Shown: positions 11,225-22,908, counted from the first letter of the stretch. The stretch is DNA of 64,000 nt from Toxotes chatareus (GCA_016801885.1 CM028901.1:12271283-12335282), one strand, 5' to 3'. A program made the numbers and translations. The notes: a model not told the origin generated them from the sequence alone.

Positions 11225-13800
11225 AAAAGAAAATGATTTAAAAAAAAAAAAATATGTGTGCACTATGTGTGTAGGTGGGTGAGGCTTGACCACGTCATGT
11301 CAACACTCGTGTCTCGTTGACTTCCTCAGCACCCAAGGGAGCAGATGAGCTCGTCCAAGAGACTGTAGTGCAGTAATGAACTGTCTGCCCTTTCAGAATG
11401 TATTCATGCATTCCTCTAGTTGTTTTGCTTGTGTGCGAAACCAGAACATATGGGTGCATATGGTGCGCGCAGGTATGTTGAGCAGAGATAAAAATCCCAC
11501 AAGACAGTGGGCATTAATAGTTGGCTGTATGTCACCACAATATGTATTTCACTTCTCTGAAAGGGCTGCGGGTGCTTTCTTCAGAATAATCAAAACAGCT
11601 GTTTGTGAGTGGCCTTGCCCTAAAAAAAAAAAACAAAAAAAAAACTCAGTGCTCTCACTCTTTTCTTACTCTGCCAGGTCTTGAATGTACAACGTGTTCT
11701 TCCTCCGTGTCTGTCCACCAGATACATTCTTCTGAATAGTGGGAATTCTTCTTACAAAAGGATACAGTGTCTAATAAGTCCTCCAACTTAAAAGACTCAA
11801 AAGTCCTTACACTTGGATATAAGCTATAGAGGCATACGAGGGCAGGGTAGGCGTGTGGTTTATGAAAAGATCTCGGTTTGGTTTGGTCAAAATAAGACAT
11901 AACTATGTGTTGTATTAACATACTTGCACAGATGTCCTACAAGCTTTTTTTTTTTTTTGCAAGGACAGTGTCATACTCCTTTGTTCATGGTCTCCAATTG
12001 CAGAGAATAAGATTTTAAACATTTTTTTCTTTCGTTCGTTGAGAGCTTGGGGCCTCTCGGCAAACTGTAAAGACCCCTGAGACACTGTGACAGAAGATGC
12101 TGGTTATAATGTCCCTATGATGTGTATGTGTACTCACGTGTGCATCTTCAGGCGCTGTATTTGCACATGTACGTTATTGTCTGTTCACGTGTATTTGTAT
12201 TTGTGTGCTGTCCGTATCGTACCGCTGTGTACTTTGTGGGAGAAAAATGCCTGTTTTTAAAAACTCATCTGCTGAGTGCTCTGAAAATAATTGAAATAAA
12301 TTTGCTGTAGAAGGAGCCTTTATTTTCCATTTCCCTCAGTCTAAGTAAAGGATCATGTGGCTTTTACCAAATATAAAAACCCTGCACCCCTGCTCAGTAA
12401 AATCCTTCTTGATAGGCGTTATACTGCAAGAGAAAAATCCAAAGCCAAACAAGTTTTAACCTCAGCTCGAATAGCTCCCAGTCTCTGTGTTTATTGTCCC
12501 AGTTAGCTGAGTTGTAGCCTGGTGACCTGCCTGATACTCGTCTGGACTGGGCAACAAGTAAAGAATGAAGCTGGAATGGTGTCTCCACCCTGTGGGATTA
12601 TGCAGGTTTTAATATCAAACACTGTTTCAGATGTTTTCACTGATCACCTGAACCTCAGCCAGAAAAACATGGATTCAGCCTTTGGTTGAAATGACAACTT
12701 GCACACTCCCAGCTCTCTGTGGCCCACTGTGGCTAATTGCATTTTACTTTATTATTGATTCAAATGTGCCCCCATGTGTCAGCAACAATAAAGTCTATTC
12801 ACACTGTTAATTCCTCGTGTCACATTTGTCCTTTTAACACAATGAAAAGATGGTAATCGATGAAGAGATTAATCCTACAACAGTTTTGAACTTTTTGCTC
12901 AATAGATTGGATTATTTATATTTTTTAATTTGGGGCACTATAAACAGCAAATAGGTGGCTACCTTGTGTTTTGCATGAAGTCTGTGGTATCTGCATTTTA
13001 ATTGGCTGGCAGAGCTAATGATAAAAGACTGTAATTTAACGGCTAAATATGACTGGGAACCCAGGCAAAGCAATTAGTATTCTCTAAATGTCACGTCTTT
13101 GTATCTGGATGCATAATACACAAAATTTATTAGTCACTCTGTGGTCTGACAGAGGGGGCTGTTACTCAGTGTGGGCTCACCTTGGGTACCTGCGCTCTAC
13201 CACAGCTCCCTCAATTGTAGCGATATATCACTTCAAGCTAAAACCAACAATCCCAAATGTGTTTGTTTCCACGGACTATATATTCCCACTGGGAGTGTGA
13301 AGAGTGCATAAGAGCTGTCTTTTCCTCTCCCACCTAAAAAGTCCTATTGCACGTTCACCTTTAGCAGAATATGACTACAGATAGGAAGAAAGTATTGTGA
13401 AATGGCAGCAATTTCCCTAAAAGGCTCTGAAATTATTTACAAAAAGAAGTGTTGTCCAAATGTTTCATTTCTACAACATCTATTTGCAAAAACATCATTA
13501 TTAATGGAAGAGTAAACAAGTTTAAAAACTCTGTGAAGGCTCCCCTTGCATATACTCAGGATTTACTCGTTGAGCCATCGATGGGAGATAAGTTTTGATG
13601 GCACATTTTAATGCTATGGGAAAAGGAATAAATAATTTAAAATGCTACTGTCATAATTACAACCTGTAGCTCAGACGATTGGCTTCAAGCTTTCATGTGT
13701 TCGAACATGGGAGCGCTCGGCCTTCATTCTCAGAAAATTCTGTGTTGATAAATGGTAAGTTATACATCAAAGTAGTCAGAAAGGAGGAGAAATGAAAAAC
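11225..13800. other. Gene-free stretch with homopolymer tracts
   Basis: Contains A-rich tracts near 11222-11252 and 11622-11645 and a T tract at 11946-11959. AATAAA hexamers at about 12294 and 12787 are not preceded by any recognisable exon. 12980-13080 has a TAATGATAAAAG-type AT-rich unique patch. No gene is supported. Confidence 0.5.
13665..13709 (+). repeat. Possible truncated tRNA-derived SINE head
   Basis: TGTAGCTCAGACGATTGG resembles a pol III A-box, and GTGTTCGAACATGG, about 31 nt downstream, resembles a B-box. The spacing is about 13 nt shorter than in a normal tRNA, as if the anticodon arm were deleted. No tRNA fold is possible. Weak evidence. Confidence 0.2.
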
Positions 13801-13814
13801 CAAAGTGCCTCAGA

Positions 13815-14020
13815 GGGGCCACAGAACATAGTACAGGTGGCTGCAGTTCATTTGACAATGACATATTGAGAGAAAGTCTTCAATATTACCTCCTAATGGT
13901 GTTTCAGGTCTATTATTAGCTCATTTATTGCAATTCCAACACTTGGAGGGGAGGTAAACAAGATCAGAGTGTCATGAGTTTAAATAACACTCCCAGTCAT
14001 CCCAAAGGTAATTACACAGA
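13815..14020. other. Candidate conserved non-coding element
   Basis: Unique, repeat-free, AT-rich sequence with spaced regulatory-like words (TTTGACAATGACATATTG, TCATTTATTGCAATTCC, AAAGGTAATTACACAG). No coding potential in any frame. The call is based on texture only. Confidence 0.25.
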
Positions 14021-14159
14021 GGTCAATGAGCAGAGGATGACCCAAAAAAAAATAAATGGGCATCAGCAATCAATATTTCACGCTCACACACGCACGCACA
14101 TCCACGGACACACGTTTGCACACTTGTAGGCGTCGTCCCTGCCAGGGAACGAGTGGCTA

Positions 14160-14425
14160 ATCTGTACACTCCTCCGCTCTGCTCAAACAGAACACGAGGA
14201 CCAAATTACATTTTAATGGCCTTTCTCTCTTATTAGCTTTGCGGCGTCTTTGAGTGCACGAGAACAAAATGAAGCCGTCAACCTTTCCCATTCCTGTGTC
14301 ATTTTGCCTGATGTGATTCAAGGTTTCCTGTTGATGCAGGAAGTCTTTTTGCCGACATACAATTGTATTATACATTAGGCCAAAGAACAATCTAAGTCTA
14401 ATGGTTGACCACATTAAACTCACAG
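14160..14425. other. Candidate conserved non-coding element
   Basis: Low-repeat unique block with words such as AATTACATTTTAATGGCC, CTCTTATTAGCTTTG, ATACAATTGTATTATACA and AGAACAATCTAAG. The minus strand is open for 88 codons but the product is unlike any known domain, so I treat it as non-coding. Confidence 0.3.
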
Positions 14426-14429
14426 TATG

Positions 14430-15830
14430 TGTGTAACAGTTATCTCAGTACGTTATTTTCAAATACATTGTCATAATGTGGAGTAATGATTGTAAAATAT
14501 TAATTTAAAAAAAGGACTTGGTTTATTATTTAAATCTTTTGTTTGGTGAATTTACTCTGTTTTCCAAGGTTTTGGGAACAATTAAAAGAAATGTCTGGAA
14601 AAAACTGGAGCCTGAACCAAATCACAAAGATGACTGCCTCATGACTCCTACTACCATTCAAAATAAATATGTAAATAATATTTATATTATTATATCAATA
14701 AAATGAACATTTTCATAGTTCACAATACAGGAATAGATTTAAACAGGCCAGGCTGGATTTTTCCAGTTGTTACTGGAATATTTGCATGAACTTCCTTCCC
14801 ATCCCTTCCCTTCCCAAAGTTAATACTAATGTCAGATAAACAAGCTTTACTTTAAAGGCAAGTTTTCAGCATCGTTTTTACATTTTCCACACAGACATTT
14901 ATGAGAGATTCATTCATTATTTGTGTAACTTTTTTTTACATGTCTACATCACAAAAGCAACTCTAGATTTTTGACATTTTGAAGGAAGTTCTGTTCATCA
15001 TCTCATATTAATGCCCGCACAACCTCAGCTGGAGAGGATCAGTCCTCGAGTGAGCTAAACTTTTGAGCAAACAAACATAAGGCTTTGCTCCGGAGTAGAG
15101 CCCCTTTTCATTTCCAGCATGTGTTGCTGTGAGTTGCTTCTTGTACAGTTCAGTTAAAAAAAAAAAAAAACAACAACATATGAATAAGGAAAACTTTTTG
15201 CAAACTTTTCTTTTGCCCTCTGACCACATTAGACACAAACTTGTCCTAAAAGTCAACCAAAAGAAGGCAAACTCCACAGAAACAATCATGATATGATAAC
15301 TGTGCTGCAAAAACTTGGCCGCTGTAATGAATGCATTGAAGCGCATCTGAACAGGATGCGTTCACTTACTCATATATGTACTGAGGCACCTTTGAACTCC
15401 GATGTGTTCACTTACTTAAGTACATACAAACACACCTATGATGTGTGACCAACAGGTGAATACTGTTAGTGATATTAGCAATGCAAAAATACTGGATCCA
15501 TCAGTTATGACTTCTACGTTCACTCCGACTGTCAGTGAGGTGTGCACCACCTTTCTGTTGTTTCTGATAATCCCTGTTGTAACTGCAGAGCTTATTCAGC
15601 TGAGTGTTTGAGAACTTGGAGGAGAGCACTGAGACCAGAGAGGCGGAATGGACTGGTTATATTTGGAATGAACAAGCAGAGAAGTTGGATTTAGAGCAGA
15701 TTGTGGAGCACTTCGCCGTACACAAGAATCACAAAGTGATGTTCAGACGAGTGGGCTCCACAGTAGCCTAAAGATGTCATGTCAATATTGTCACTGTGTA
15801 ATATTTTTTATCCCTCCCTTTCCCCCTTTT
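14430..15830. other. Gene-free non-coding stretch
   Basis: AT-rich sequence with an A tract near 15154. Two diverged direct copies of a TTCACTTACT-containing segment lie about 48 bp apart (starting near 15355 and 15403). Nothing gene-like is visible. Confidence 0.5.
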
Positions 15831-15837
15831 AAAAATG

Positions 15838-15975
15838 TAACGAGGTAAGGTTTACTCAGAGTACATTTTAACAGACTTACTTTGTAAGTGACTTTACTTC
15901 TGCTTAAGTAAAATATCTTTTAAGTACCAGTACTTTTACTTGAAAACACTTCTCCAGTAATCTTTCCACCCCTGG
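15838..15975 (-). repeat. Dispersed repeat, inverted relative of the 6.2-kb copy
   Basis: CTTTACTTCTGCTTAAGTAA, AGTACCAGTACTTTTACTTG and the terminal CTTTCCACCCCTGG are the reverse-oriented words of the teleost TTACTTAAGTAAAAGTA repeat family also present at 6190-6370. Non-coding. Confidence 0.55.
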
Positions 15976-16527
15976 AATCCAGAGAGCAAGTTTGGTTTAA
16001 CTGACTGAATCTGAATAAGGCTAATCAGTGAACACAATAACTACTTTTTACTCAAGGTTCTCGCAGTGTTATTGTTAATTCAGTTTCCCCTTGACAGACT
16101 TATCTTTCCCTGCATAGACATATTTTAGGTTTGTTGTAAAATACTAACACTAAGATATTTCAGCTCACCAAAAACATCAGGTTTCAGATTGTTCAGGCAG
16201 TAGCTTGACCGAAAGTGTTTTCTCATGGGAGTAAGTTCGCCTTGAAGGCTTTGGCTTTCTCTCAAGCTATGATACCCAACAGTCCTTCATGCCTCACTGC
16301 TTTTTGATACTCCGTGACATTTTTACTGTGTACTGGAAAGAGGTGAAATCTGAGATGAGCCAGAAACGGTTTGGGGTGAGATGCTATTTTAAAGAAAGAA
16401 AAAAAAAAAAATTCTTGGTTTCCTATTCTCACCTGCTTTTTCAAATAGGCTTTTAAAGTTGCCTGCAATCATCAGCTCCTCACATGGTTAATACACACTG
16501 TGACATTAGGAGTGTTTATAAAAACTA

Positions 16528-16551
16528 ACACACACACACACACACACACAC
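16528..16551. repeat. (AC)12 microsatellite
   Basis: Twelve uninterrupted AC units. Reading frames across it are artefacts of the repeat. Confidence 0.95.
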
Positions 16552-16554
16552 TCT

Positions 16555-19500
16555 TAAGCTCTCTCGTCACTTGTTGTTCCAATACCCTGCTAAGTCCTTT
16601 GGTTCCCACTGTGCTTGGTATTAAAGTCTGTGTTATTTTAAAGTTGAAAGTGAAGCACTGCTTCACATGTTTCTCCCACAATTTCTTACTTATTAGACCT
16701 TTGGATTAAAAAAGATTACCTATCAAAACCGAATGAATTTGTTGTTTTACTTATAACTACAGTTCAGGTGATTACTGAAACTTTGTAGGACTTTATTTTT
16801 AACTTACACAAAATTATGTAACAGTGAGAATTACCACAAAGGGTTGTTCCAGCTCAGGAGGGCAAGTGACAAAACAAGATAATAAATGAGTAAAGTGCTG
16901 ACTGTAAATGATCAATGATCCACCCTCATCTCTTGTGCTTAATAGGACCCACTGAACCAATGACATTGATTTGTTAAACCTCCCACCTTTGACCTGGGCT
17001 GCAGCCTAAATAAATCTTCATTATAACTGCAGTGGCACATTCCTTTCTGCCCCCGTTTTAAAAACTTCAATTCTGAAATCACATTTCTACCAAAAAAAAA
17101 AAGGACATAACTGCAGTGCTTGCTGGTAAGCCTTATTTGACTCTCTTCCTTTCTCTTTTTCATAATCTCTCTTGCGTACAGTTTCAGACTCAGAAGTTTG
17201 CTGAGTCGTGCTGTTCTGTGCGTCAAAATTATACGTTGCCCACCCCCTTGACAGCCAGCATCATCTGTAGCTTTCCACTGACAAGGATGATTCACAACCA
17301 AGACAAAGATGAAAGAAGAGAGTGGCAGTAGAGAAGGAAAAGAAAGGGGAGGGGGGCAAACACAAAGAAGAAAAGAGCACAGGATTACAAATCGATACTC
17401 TCACGTTTCCTCCGTTCCGTGCTCATGTGCTGTTCCCATGTCACCGCCATGCCCGGTGTTAAGGACGAGGAGTAACGCTTACTATGACAGGAGGAATATT
17501 TTCACCCACTCTGTCACCAGCAATCAGCAGACAGAAGAGAGCCCTAATCAGAGAGCTGCTTGGCTGCAGAAAAGCCTCTCCACTAATGATTCAAACTGTT
17601 TCTGATGCTGAGATGGGTAGATGGGCTTGGCATTTCAGTGGGGAAGTTTACCGCGCCGAGCCGGAGTGAATGTTATGGACTGTGAGAGTTTTAAAGTTTT
17701 ATTTCTCACTTCCTGCACCCACAGCTTGGTCACAGAAAGATTTAAATGGTTCCGCAAATTACTCTGGACACGCTTGGACACACTTAAATGTTAAATGAGT
17801 TTGCGAACAAGAAACCTTTACACCACAGTGCCACTGTGATTCCAGCTCTCTGCAACATGGGAAAAGGTCATATAGGAAAAGATTCAAAAACAAAGATAGT
17901 AGCTTTTTTTTTTTTTTTTAAGCTGCTCATTATTTTCTGTAGATTAAAAAAAATCTGGTCCCAATGAGATAAATGAATAAATAAAAAATAAATTAAAGCT
18001 ACAAACTCACTCCTCTAATATCATCAGAGTAGGATGAATTAATCTGTAATGTTATGTCTAGTATAAAATCATACTACAATTCAGAATTAATGTGTGTTGA
18101 TTACATTAGCATACATACATTACATTGTCTTTCTAGTTCAACTCCATGCCCTAGTATTTTCAGTCCTTAAAGGAGATTAAGGCTTTGGTAGTACGCTTAA
18201 CTTAACACATTTTCACACACTGTACTTTTGATTTACAAATTCCTCCACCACTGCCATCTTGTCCTCTCCACCCAAAATAACTAAAGTATCTATGTCCAAA
18301 GCTTGCGCTTGGATCAACCTCAGGGCAAGGATCAGCTCAGCCAAATCCTCAGCTAAACCACTCCATAAAGATCTCTGATCAGTGACAAAATGGCAAATCC
18401 CTGGTGAGAAGGCATGCCACTGGGAAAGTTAGCCCACATCTCTGAATGATTTCAGTGTAATTCGAAAAGGCTTAGCAAAAGACAGTGTATCCTGTGATAT
18501 GACAGTGGATTCAGGATAAACACTCCTAACTTTCATTTGTCTTCCCCCATTCTTTATTCTGTACGGTTATTTATAGTAACAAAGTTATAAAGCGGACATA
18601 CAGTGAAAAAAAAAAAAATTTGCTAATCAGTGTCAACTGAAACTGTCATCACTTCTCCACAGCTGTCAGATACACTACTTTGCTTAAGGGCATTAGAGGA
18701 GTTTGTTGTATTTGGATATTTAATGGTTTAATCAGGGAAGGTTGATGGCAGGAACTGCCACATGAGCTGCTTGTCAGATATCAGAGGAGCAGATGGGAAA
18801 TGTTGCCTCGTTTAGATAATTTCTTCATTTCATGGCCATCCATCCCAACCTACAGACTGATAAAAATCTATTTCCAAAGTGCTACAGATCCAATTTATGA
18901 GTGTGTGCGTGTTTGGAGGGGTGAATAAAACAAATGCATTGCCTGCAGTTCATAATAATCTCTGAGATGCAGAGTTTTTTTTTTTTTTTTTTTATTATTC
19001 ATAAAAGAAATAATTTTTGGGTTGGTTTGGTATGTTATCTGTATGCTGTCTCCACTCTTTGGTATTCAGTAAGGTTAATTCACACCAGACTGAAGCGTAA
19101 TATTCTTTGTAATGTTCTGTGCAGACGTCATGCAGCGGTCTGTCTGATAGCGAGAAGTGTCCTGTCAAAGTGTCCTGTGTCACATAGTAGGATTATTGCA
19201 ATCTCGCAGCTGGGAGAGACTCTTTCGAAACATCTGCTTTTCATATAACCACCTCATGTAAACATAAAAATGTAAAGGTTATGATGAATTTAAAAACATC
19301 TTGGACAAATGACAGAATTCTACAAAAATTAGTAACTTTAGAGAATTACAGAAAGGGCTTTAGTCACAGTTCACACTAATAATTCAGATACCTCAGGAGA
19401 CGGTTTGTTACCGTGAAATTAGTCACAGTTAATGTCCAATTTAAAATCCTTACAAATACTAAGCAGAAATGTGTTTGTAAGGATTTGTTACTAAACGCCT

Positions 19501-19700
19501 GAGGTTTCTGAGCTGTTGCCCAGGCCATCGCAGCGGTGCGACTTGGAATCCACCTGACGACAAAGGGAAATCAATGGGAGTCCGGTGATGATGATCAACA
19601 GAAAGGGGAGCATGACAAAGTGTGTTATATTCATCAATAAACTTCAGAAATTCTAAACTAGTGTGTCTCGATTGACTGAGAAAAAAAAATGAAAAAACAA
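16555..19700. other. Gene-free stretch before the LINE
   Basis: Unique AT-rich DNA with A/T homopolymers near 17091, 17906, 18608 and 18977. 17470-17640 (TAACGCTTACTATGACAG, CACCAGCAATCAGCAGACAG, CACTAATGATTCAAACTG) resembles a conserved non-coding block. No coding exon recognised. Confidence 0.5.
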
Positions 19701-19708
19701 ACAGCAAT

Positions 19709-19729
19709 TAATAATAATAATAATAATAA
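19709..19729 (-). repeat. LINE 3' tail, (TAA)7
   Basis: Seven TAA units on the plus strand, (TTA)7 in element orientation. L2/CR1 elements end in short tandem repeats rather than poly-A. It sits immediately after the AAATAAAG 3' end of the element. Confidence 0.9.
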
Positions 19730-19890
19730 CTTTATTTCTATAGCACTTTTCAAAACTTGGTTACAAAGTGCTTTACAGAATAAGAACAGACAATCAATAA
19801 AACAGCAATTAAACAATAAACAATAAAAGAACAATAAAAGTAGGATAAGACACACATTAAAATCAATCATATAAAACAATTTGGGCATTT
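19730..19890 (-). other. LINE 3' untranslated region
   Basis: About 160 nt between the inferred ORF2 stop and the tail. Its final segment, reading in element sense TCTGTAAAGCACTTTGTAAC then AAGTGCTATAGAAATAAAG, is the type of 3' end that the RT of fish L2 elements and their partner SINEs share (known of the family). It is AT-rich, with several AACAATAAA-type words on the plus strand. Confidence 0.7.
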
Positions 19891-20006
19891 CTACCCAAAC
19901 GCCAATCTATAAAAGTGTGTTTTCAGTTTAGATTTAAAAGTGACCACAGAGTTGGCCAACCTGATCTCCTCAGGTAGAGAATTCCAAAGCTTTGGAGCAA
20001 TAACTG
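19891..20006 (-). pseudogene. Out-of-frame C-terminal end of LINE ORF2
   Basis: After the plus-strand A run at 20007-20010, the conserved continuation of ORF2 is found in a different frame: FSVIAPKLWNSLPEEIRLAN and then VVTFKSKLKTHFYRLAFG before a TAG at 19893-19891. The RT frame upstream instead runs into a scrambled tail (QLLLQSFGIL...) that stops at 19923. The simplest explanation is loss of one base in the homopolymer. Confidence 0.8.
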
Positions 20007-21743
20007 AAAAGCCCGATCTCCTCTGGTGAGGAGTCTGGAGGAGGGCATGGCCAAAAGGGTCTGACCTGAGGAGCGCAGGCAGCGAACCGGAGCATAGGGA
20101 AAGAGAAGGTCACAGATGTAGGAGGGGGCAAGGCCATGAAGAGCTTTAAAAGTAATTAATAAAATTTTAAAATTAATTCTAAAACTAACTGGTAGCCAGT
20201 GAAGTGATGCTAAAATAGGTGTTATGTGCTCGTACCTCTTTGAGTCTGTTAAAAGTCTTGCTGCACTATTTTGAACCAGCTGAAGACGATTCAATGTTTT
20301 TTGACTCAGTCCTGTGTATAGAGAGTTACAATAATCTATTCGTGAGAAGATGAGAGCATGAATGACTTTATTAAGGTTAGCATATGACACAAATTGTTTA
20401 ATTTTGGCAATATTATGTATATGCAGGAAGCATGACTGCACCACCTTTGTTATATGTGTCTCAAAGTTAAAATCCGAATCTAAAATTACACCCAAGTTAC
20501 GAGCAGAAGGCATAATTAGAGGTCTCAAATTTCCGAGGCTTTCTTTCAGGTTTTCTCTCGCATTCCTAGGCCCAAAAACTAAAATTTCTGATTTAGATTT
20601 ATTTAACTTTAAGAAGTTTTGAGACATCCAGCTCTCCATATCCGAAAGGCAGTTAAAGATGTGGGTCAATGAATCTGGGTCATTGGCTGCAAGAGGGATG
20701 TACAGCTGTGTGTCATCAGCATAACAGTGAAATTGGATGTTGTGTCTTCTGATGATGTGGCCAAGTGGGAGCATGTATATTGAGAACAAGATTGGACCAA
20801 GAGTAGAACCTTGAGGAACTCCACAGGACAACAAGGCTGAAGAAGAAGCACACTGTCCGAGTACTACAGAGAATGGCCTTTCTAATAGGTAGGAGTTAAA
20901 CCAGGAGAGTGCAGTGCCTCTTACACCAACCCAGCTTTCCAGCCGCTGTAGTAAAATTCCGTGGTCAACTGTATCAAAAGCGGAACTTAAATCCAGCAGG
21001 ATCAAAATTGAACAGGACCCATTGTCAGCGGCTAAAAGCAGGTCATTCATGACTTTAAGGAGGGCAGTCTCTGTACTGTGATGGCGACGGAAGCCTGATT
21101 GGAAAGTTTCAAAAATGTTGTTATTATTCATGTGTGCAATAAGCTGAGACGCAATTGACTTTTCTAAAAGTTTTGATAAGAAAGATAAATTCGAAATTGG
21201 TCTAAAGTTATTAAAATCTAGAGGGTCAAGTGTAGGCTTTTTAAGAAGTGGTCGCACTATGGCTTTTTTAAAACTGTTGGGACACACACCAGTAGACAAT
21301 GAACAGTTAATAATGGAGAGAATATGAGGTCCAATTGTATCCAGAATCAGTTTTAAAAATCTTGTAGGCATCACATCCAGCTGACAAGTGGAGTTATTTG
21401 TTTGGTTAATGAGATGGTGTAGCTCTGCTAGTGTTATTTGTTTAAATTGAGTTAGGTAGGAAGCAGGTTCAATCAGCGGGACAGTATTAGGTGAGGCTGG
21501 TGGGATGTGGAGCCTGATGTCTTCAGTTTTTTTCAAAAGGTGGTGAAGAAATTGCTCACACTTTGAAGCAGATATCTCAATAGGAGTACTTGGTGGAGGT
21601 CTGACTACAGAGTGGATTGTTTGAAAGAGTATTCTGGGATTGTTGCAGTTTTTGTTTATCAGATCGGATAAGTAGGAATTTCGTGCATCTTTTACTGCTT
21701 GTTGGTATGCATGCATTAGATGTTTGAGGTTTTCCAATGACAC
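19923..21743 (-). CDS. LINE ORF2 reverse-transcriptase portion
   Basis: This 606-codon open stretch encodes the reverse transcriptase of the L2 element, which copies the element RNA onto nicked chromosomal DNA in the nucleus. Counting from the first ATG: RPISNLSFLSKLLEK (about 181-195), FQSGFRRHHSTETALL (214-229), the first catalytic aspartate in LLDLSSAFDTVDH (249-261), CGVPQGSTLGPILF (307-320), and the catalytic pair in YADDTQLY (341-348). The post-RT segment FLKLNKSKSEILVF follows (377-390), then the conserved C-terminal R.DYCNSLY and SLHWLPV regions. The ATG is only where the open frame first has a methionine; the frame is open further upstream and includes QCRRAERKW, so this is a frameshifted continuation of the endonuclease ORF, not an independent gene. 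The last about 38 residues are frame-shifted. All polymerase motifs are intact. Confidence 0.92.
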   Translation of the reverse strand: MSLENLKHLMHAYQQAVKDARNSYLSDLINKNCNNPRILFQTIHSVVRPPPSTPIEISASKCEQFLHHLLKKTEDIRLHIPPASPNTVPLIEPASYLTQFKQITLAELHHLINQTNNSTCQLDVMPTRFLKLILDTIGPHILSIINCSLSTGVCPNSFKKAIVRPLLKKPTLDPLDFNNFRPISNLSFLSKLLEKSIASQLIAHMNNNNIFETFQSGFRRHHSTETALLKVMNDLLLAADNGSCSILILLDLSSAFDTVDHGILLQRLESWVGVRGTALSWFNSYLLERPFSVVLGQCASSSALLSCGVPQGSTLGPILFSIYMLPLGHIIRRHNIQFHCYADDTQLYIPLAANDPDSLTHIFNCLSDMESWMSQNFLKLNKSKSEILVFGPRNARENLKESLGNLRPLIMPSARNLGVILDSDFNFETHITKVVQSCFLHIHNIAKIKQFVSYANLNKVIHALIFSRIDYCNSLYTGLSQKTLNRLQLVQNSAARLLTDSKRYEHITPILASLHWLPVSFRINFKILLITFKALHGLAPSYICDLLFPYAPVRCLRSSGQTLLAMPSSRLLTRGDRAFQLLLQSFGILYLRRSGWPTLWSLLNLN

Positions 21744-21750
21744 AGTGAGG

Positions 21751-22908
21751 TTATCCTTTTTCCATTTTCTTTCTGCTCTTCTGCATTGCGTTTTTCAAGT
21801 TTCTAGTGTGTTCATTTAGCCAAGGTAAATATTTGTGCTTTGGTTGCTTGTTTTTAAATGGGGCAATTACATCTAGAATTGATGTACATGTATTGTTAAA
21901 GCCATCAAGTAGGGTGTCAACGGATACATTAGTTGTGTGACAGCTATTAGATGCCAGAAACATTCTAACAAAATTAGCAGATGCATTAGGTTTAAATGTC
22001 CGTGTGCGTATACTTAAATGAGGTGTGTCTAGCTCAGGAGTATATAGTTGCAACAAGCAAGTTACAGCTTTGTGGTCAGACACACTAAAATCCAGAGGTT
22101 GCACATTTCTAATAAGGTCGCAGGTTGATAGTACCAAGTCTAGTGTGTGTCCCTTGCAGTGAGTGGGAACGGTTACATGCTGTACAAGACTAAAAGATTC
22201 GACAATATGAACAAAATTGGTGGTCAAACCAGAAGACATAGGGCAACAAACATGTATATTAAAATCGCCAAGGATGACAACCCTGTCATATCTGCTCATA
22301 ATATTGGAGAGAAAATCTGAGAATTCATCAATGAAACTATTGACGCTCTTGGGGGGCCTGTAAATTAAAATGCATACTACTGGATGTCGGGCGCATATGC
22401 GAAAAACCAATGACTCAAACGTTGTAAAAGTGTCTGTTGGTAAATAGGAACATTTAAAACAATTTCTATAAATGACTGCAACTCCACCTCCGCGGCCAGT
22501 GAGTTGGGGTTGGTTCAGACATAGGTAGTTGGGTGGGCATGTTTCAGACAGTGGAACGAAGTAACCAGGGCTTAGCCATGTTTCAGTTATGAATAGGAAA
22601 TCTATGTCATTTTTTAAAATAAAATCCTGACATAGGAAGGATTTGTTGGCCAGAGACCTGATATTAATCAGGCAGAGATGAGCCATCGGGTTGGGGGACT
22701 GAGTTGAGGTCCTTACAGGAATCAGGTTATTTAGTCGAACTGAGTTGGATGAGTGAGATACTACATTTTGCCTTTTGGTGATTCTGGCTGGTATTATAGA
22801 AGGAGCAGAGAGAGTGGTAGTAGGGTTAGCCTTGGGCACACTGTCCTGATTTTCGCTCAGGTCTAATTTTGTTATACCATCGTCCGTGCTGTCAGACTTG
22901 CTTGTCAT
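21751..22908 (-). CDS. LINE ORF2 APE-type endonuclease portion
   Basis: These 385 codons from ATG form the N-terminal half of ORF2. The apurinic-endonuclease-like domain spans about residues 75-290 and nicks the target DNA to prime reverse transcription. Visible active-site motifs are NIRSL (Asn82), ITETWL (Glu109), IYRPP (182-186), ILGDFNIH (Asp215, Asn217), HTLDLVL (Asp257) and SDHK (Asp278, His279); all are present. The frame ends at 21751 just after NLKNAMQKSRKKMEKG. That tail is out of frame; the true continuation (QCRRAERKW) is one frame over, so a frameshift lies in the T run at 21791-21795 (A run in element sense). Upstream, the same frame is open for 42 more codons up to the ORF1 TGA. 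Confidence 0.92.
   Translation of the reverse strand: MTSKSDSTDDGITKLDLSENQDSVPKANPTTTLSAPSIIPARITKRQNVVSHSSNSVRLNNLIPVRTSTQSPNPMAHLCLINIRSLANKSFLCQDFILKNDIDFLFITETWLSPGYFVPLSETCPPNYLCLNQPQLTGRGGGVAVIYRNCFKCSYLPTDTFTTFESLVFRICARHPVVCILIYRPPKSVNSFIDEFSDFLSNIMSRYDRVVILGDFNIHVCCPMSSGLTTNFVHIVESFSLVQHVTVPTHCKGHTLDLVLSTCDLIRNVQPLDFSVSDHKAVTCLLQLYTPELDTPHLSIRTRTFKPNASANFVRMFLASNSCHTTNVSVDTLLDGFNNTCTSILDVIAPFKNKQPKHKYLPWLNEHTRNLKNAMQKSRKKMEKG

Larger units (their letters stand above)
19891..22908 (-). pseudogene. Whole LINE ORF2 (endonuclease + RT), two frameshifts
   Basis: Joining the endonuclease frame, the RT frame and the C-terminal frame gives an ORF2 of about 1005 codons, the usual size for L2-clade elements. 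Two single-base indels break it: a gain in the homopolymer at 21791-21795 and a loss at 20007-20010. Both lie in homopolymers, where slippage or an assembly error is possible, so sequencing error is an alternative to genuine decay. Confidence 0.85.

Noticed and set aside
20362..20622. Plus-strand 86-codon frame
   Set aside because: Antisense of the LINE reverse-transcriptase region.
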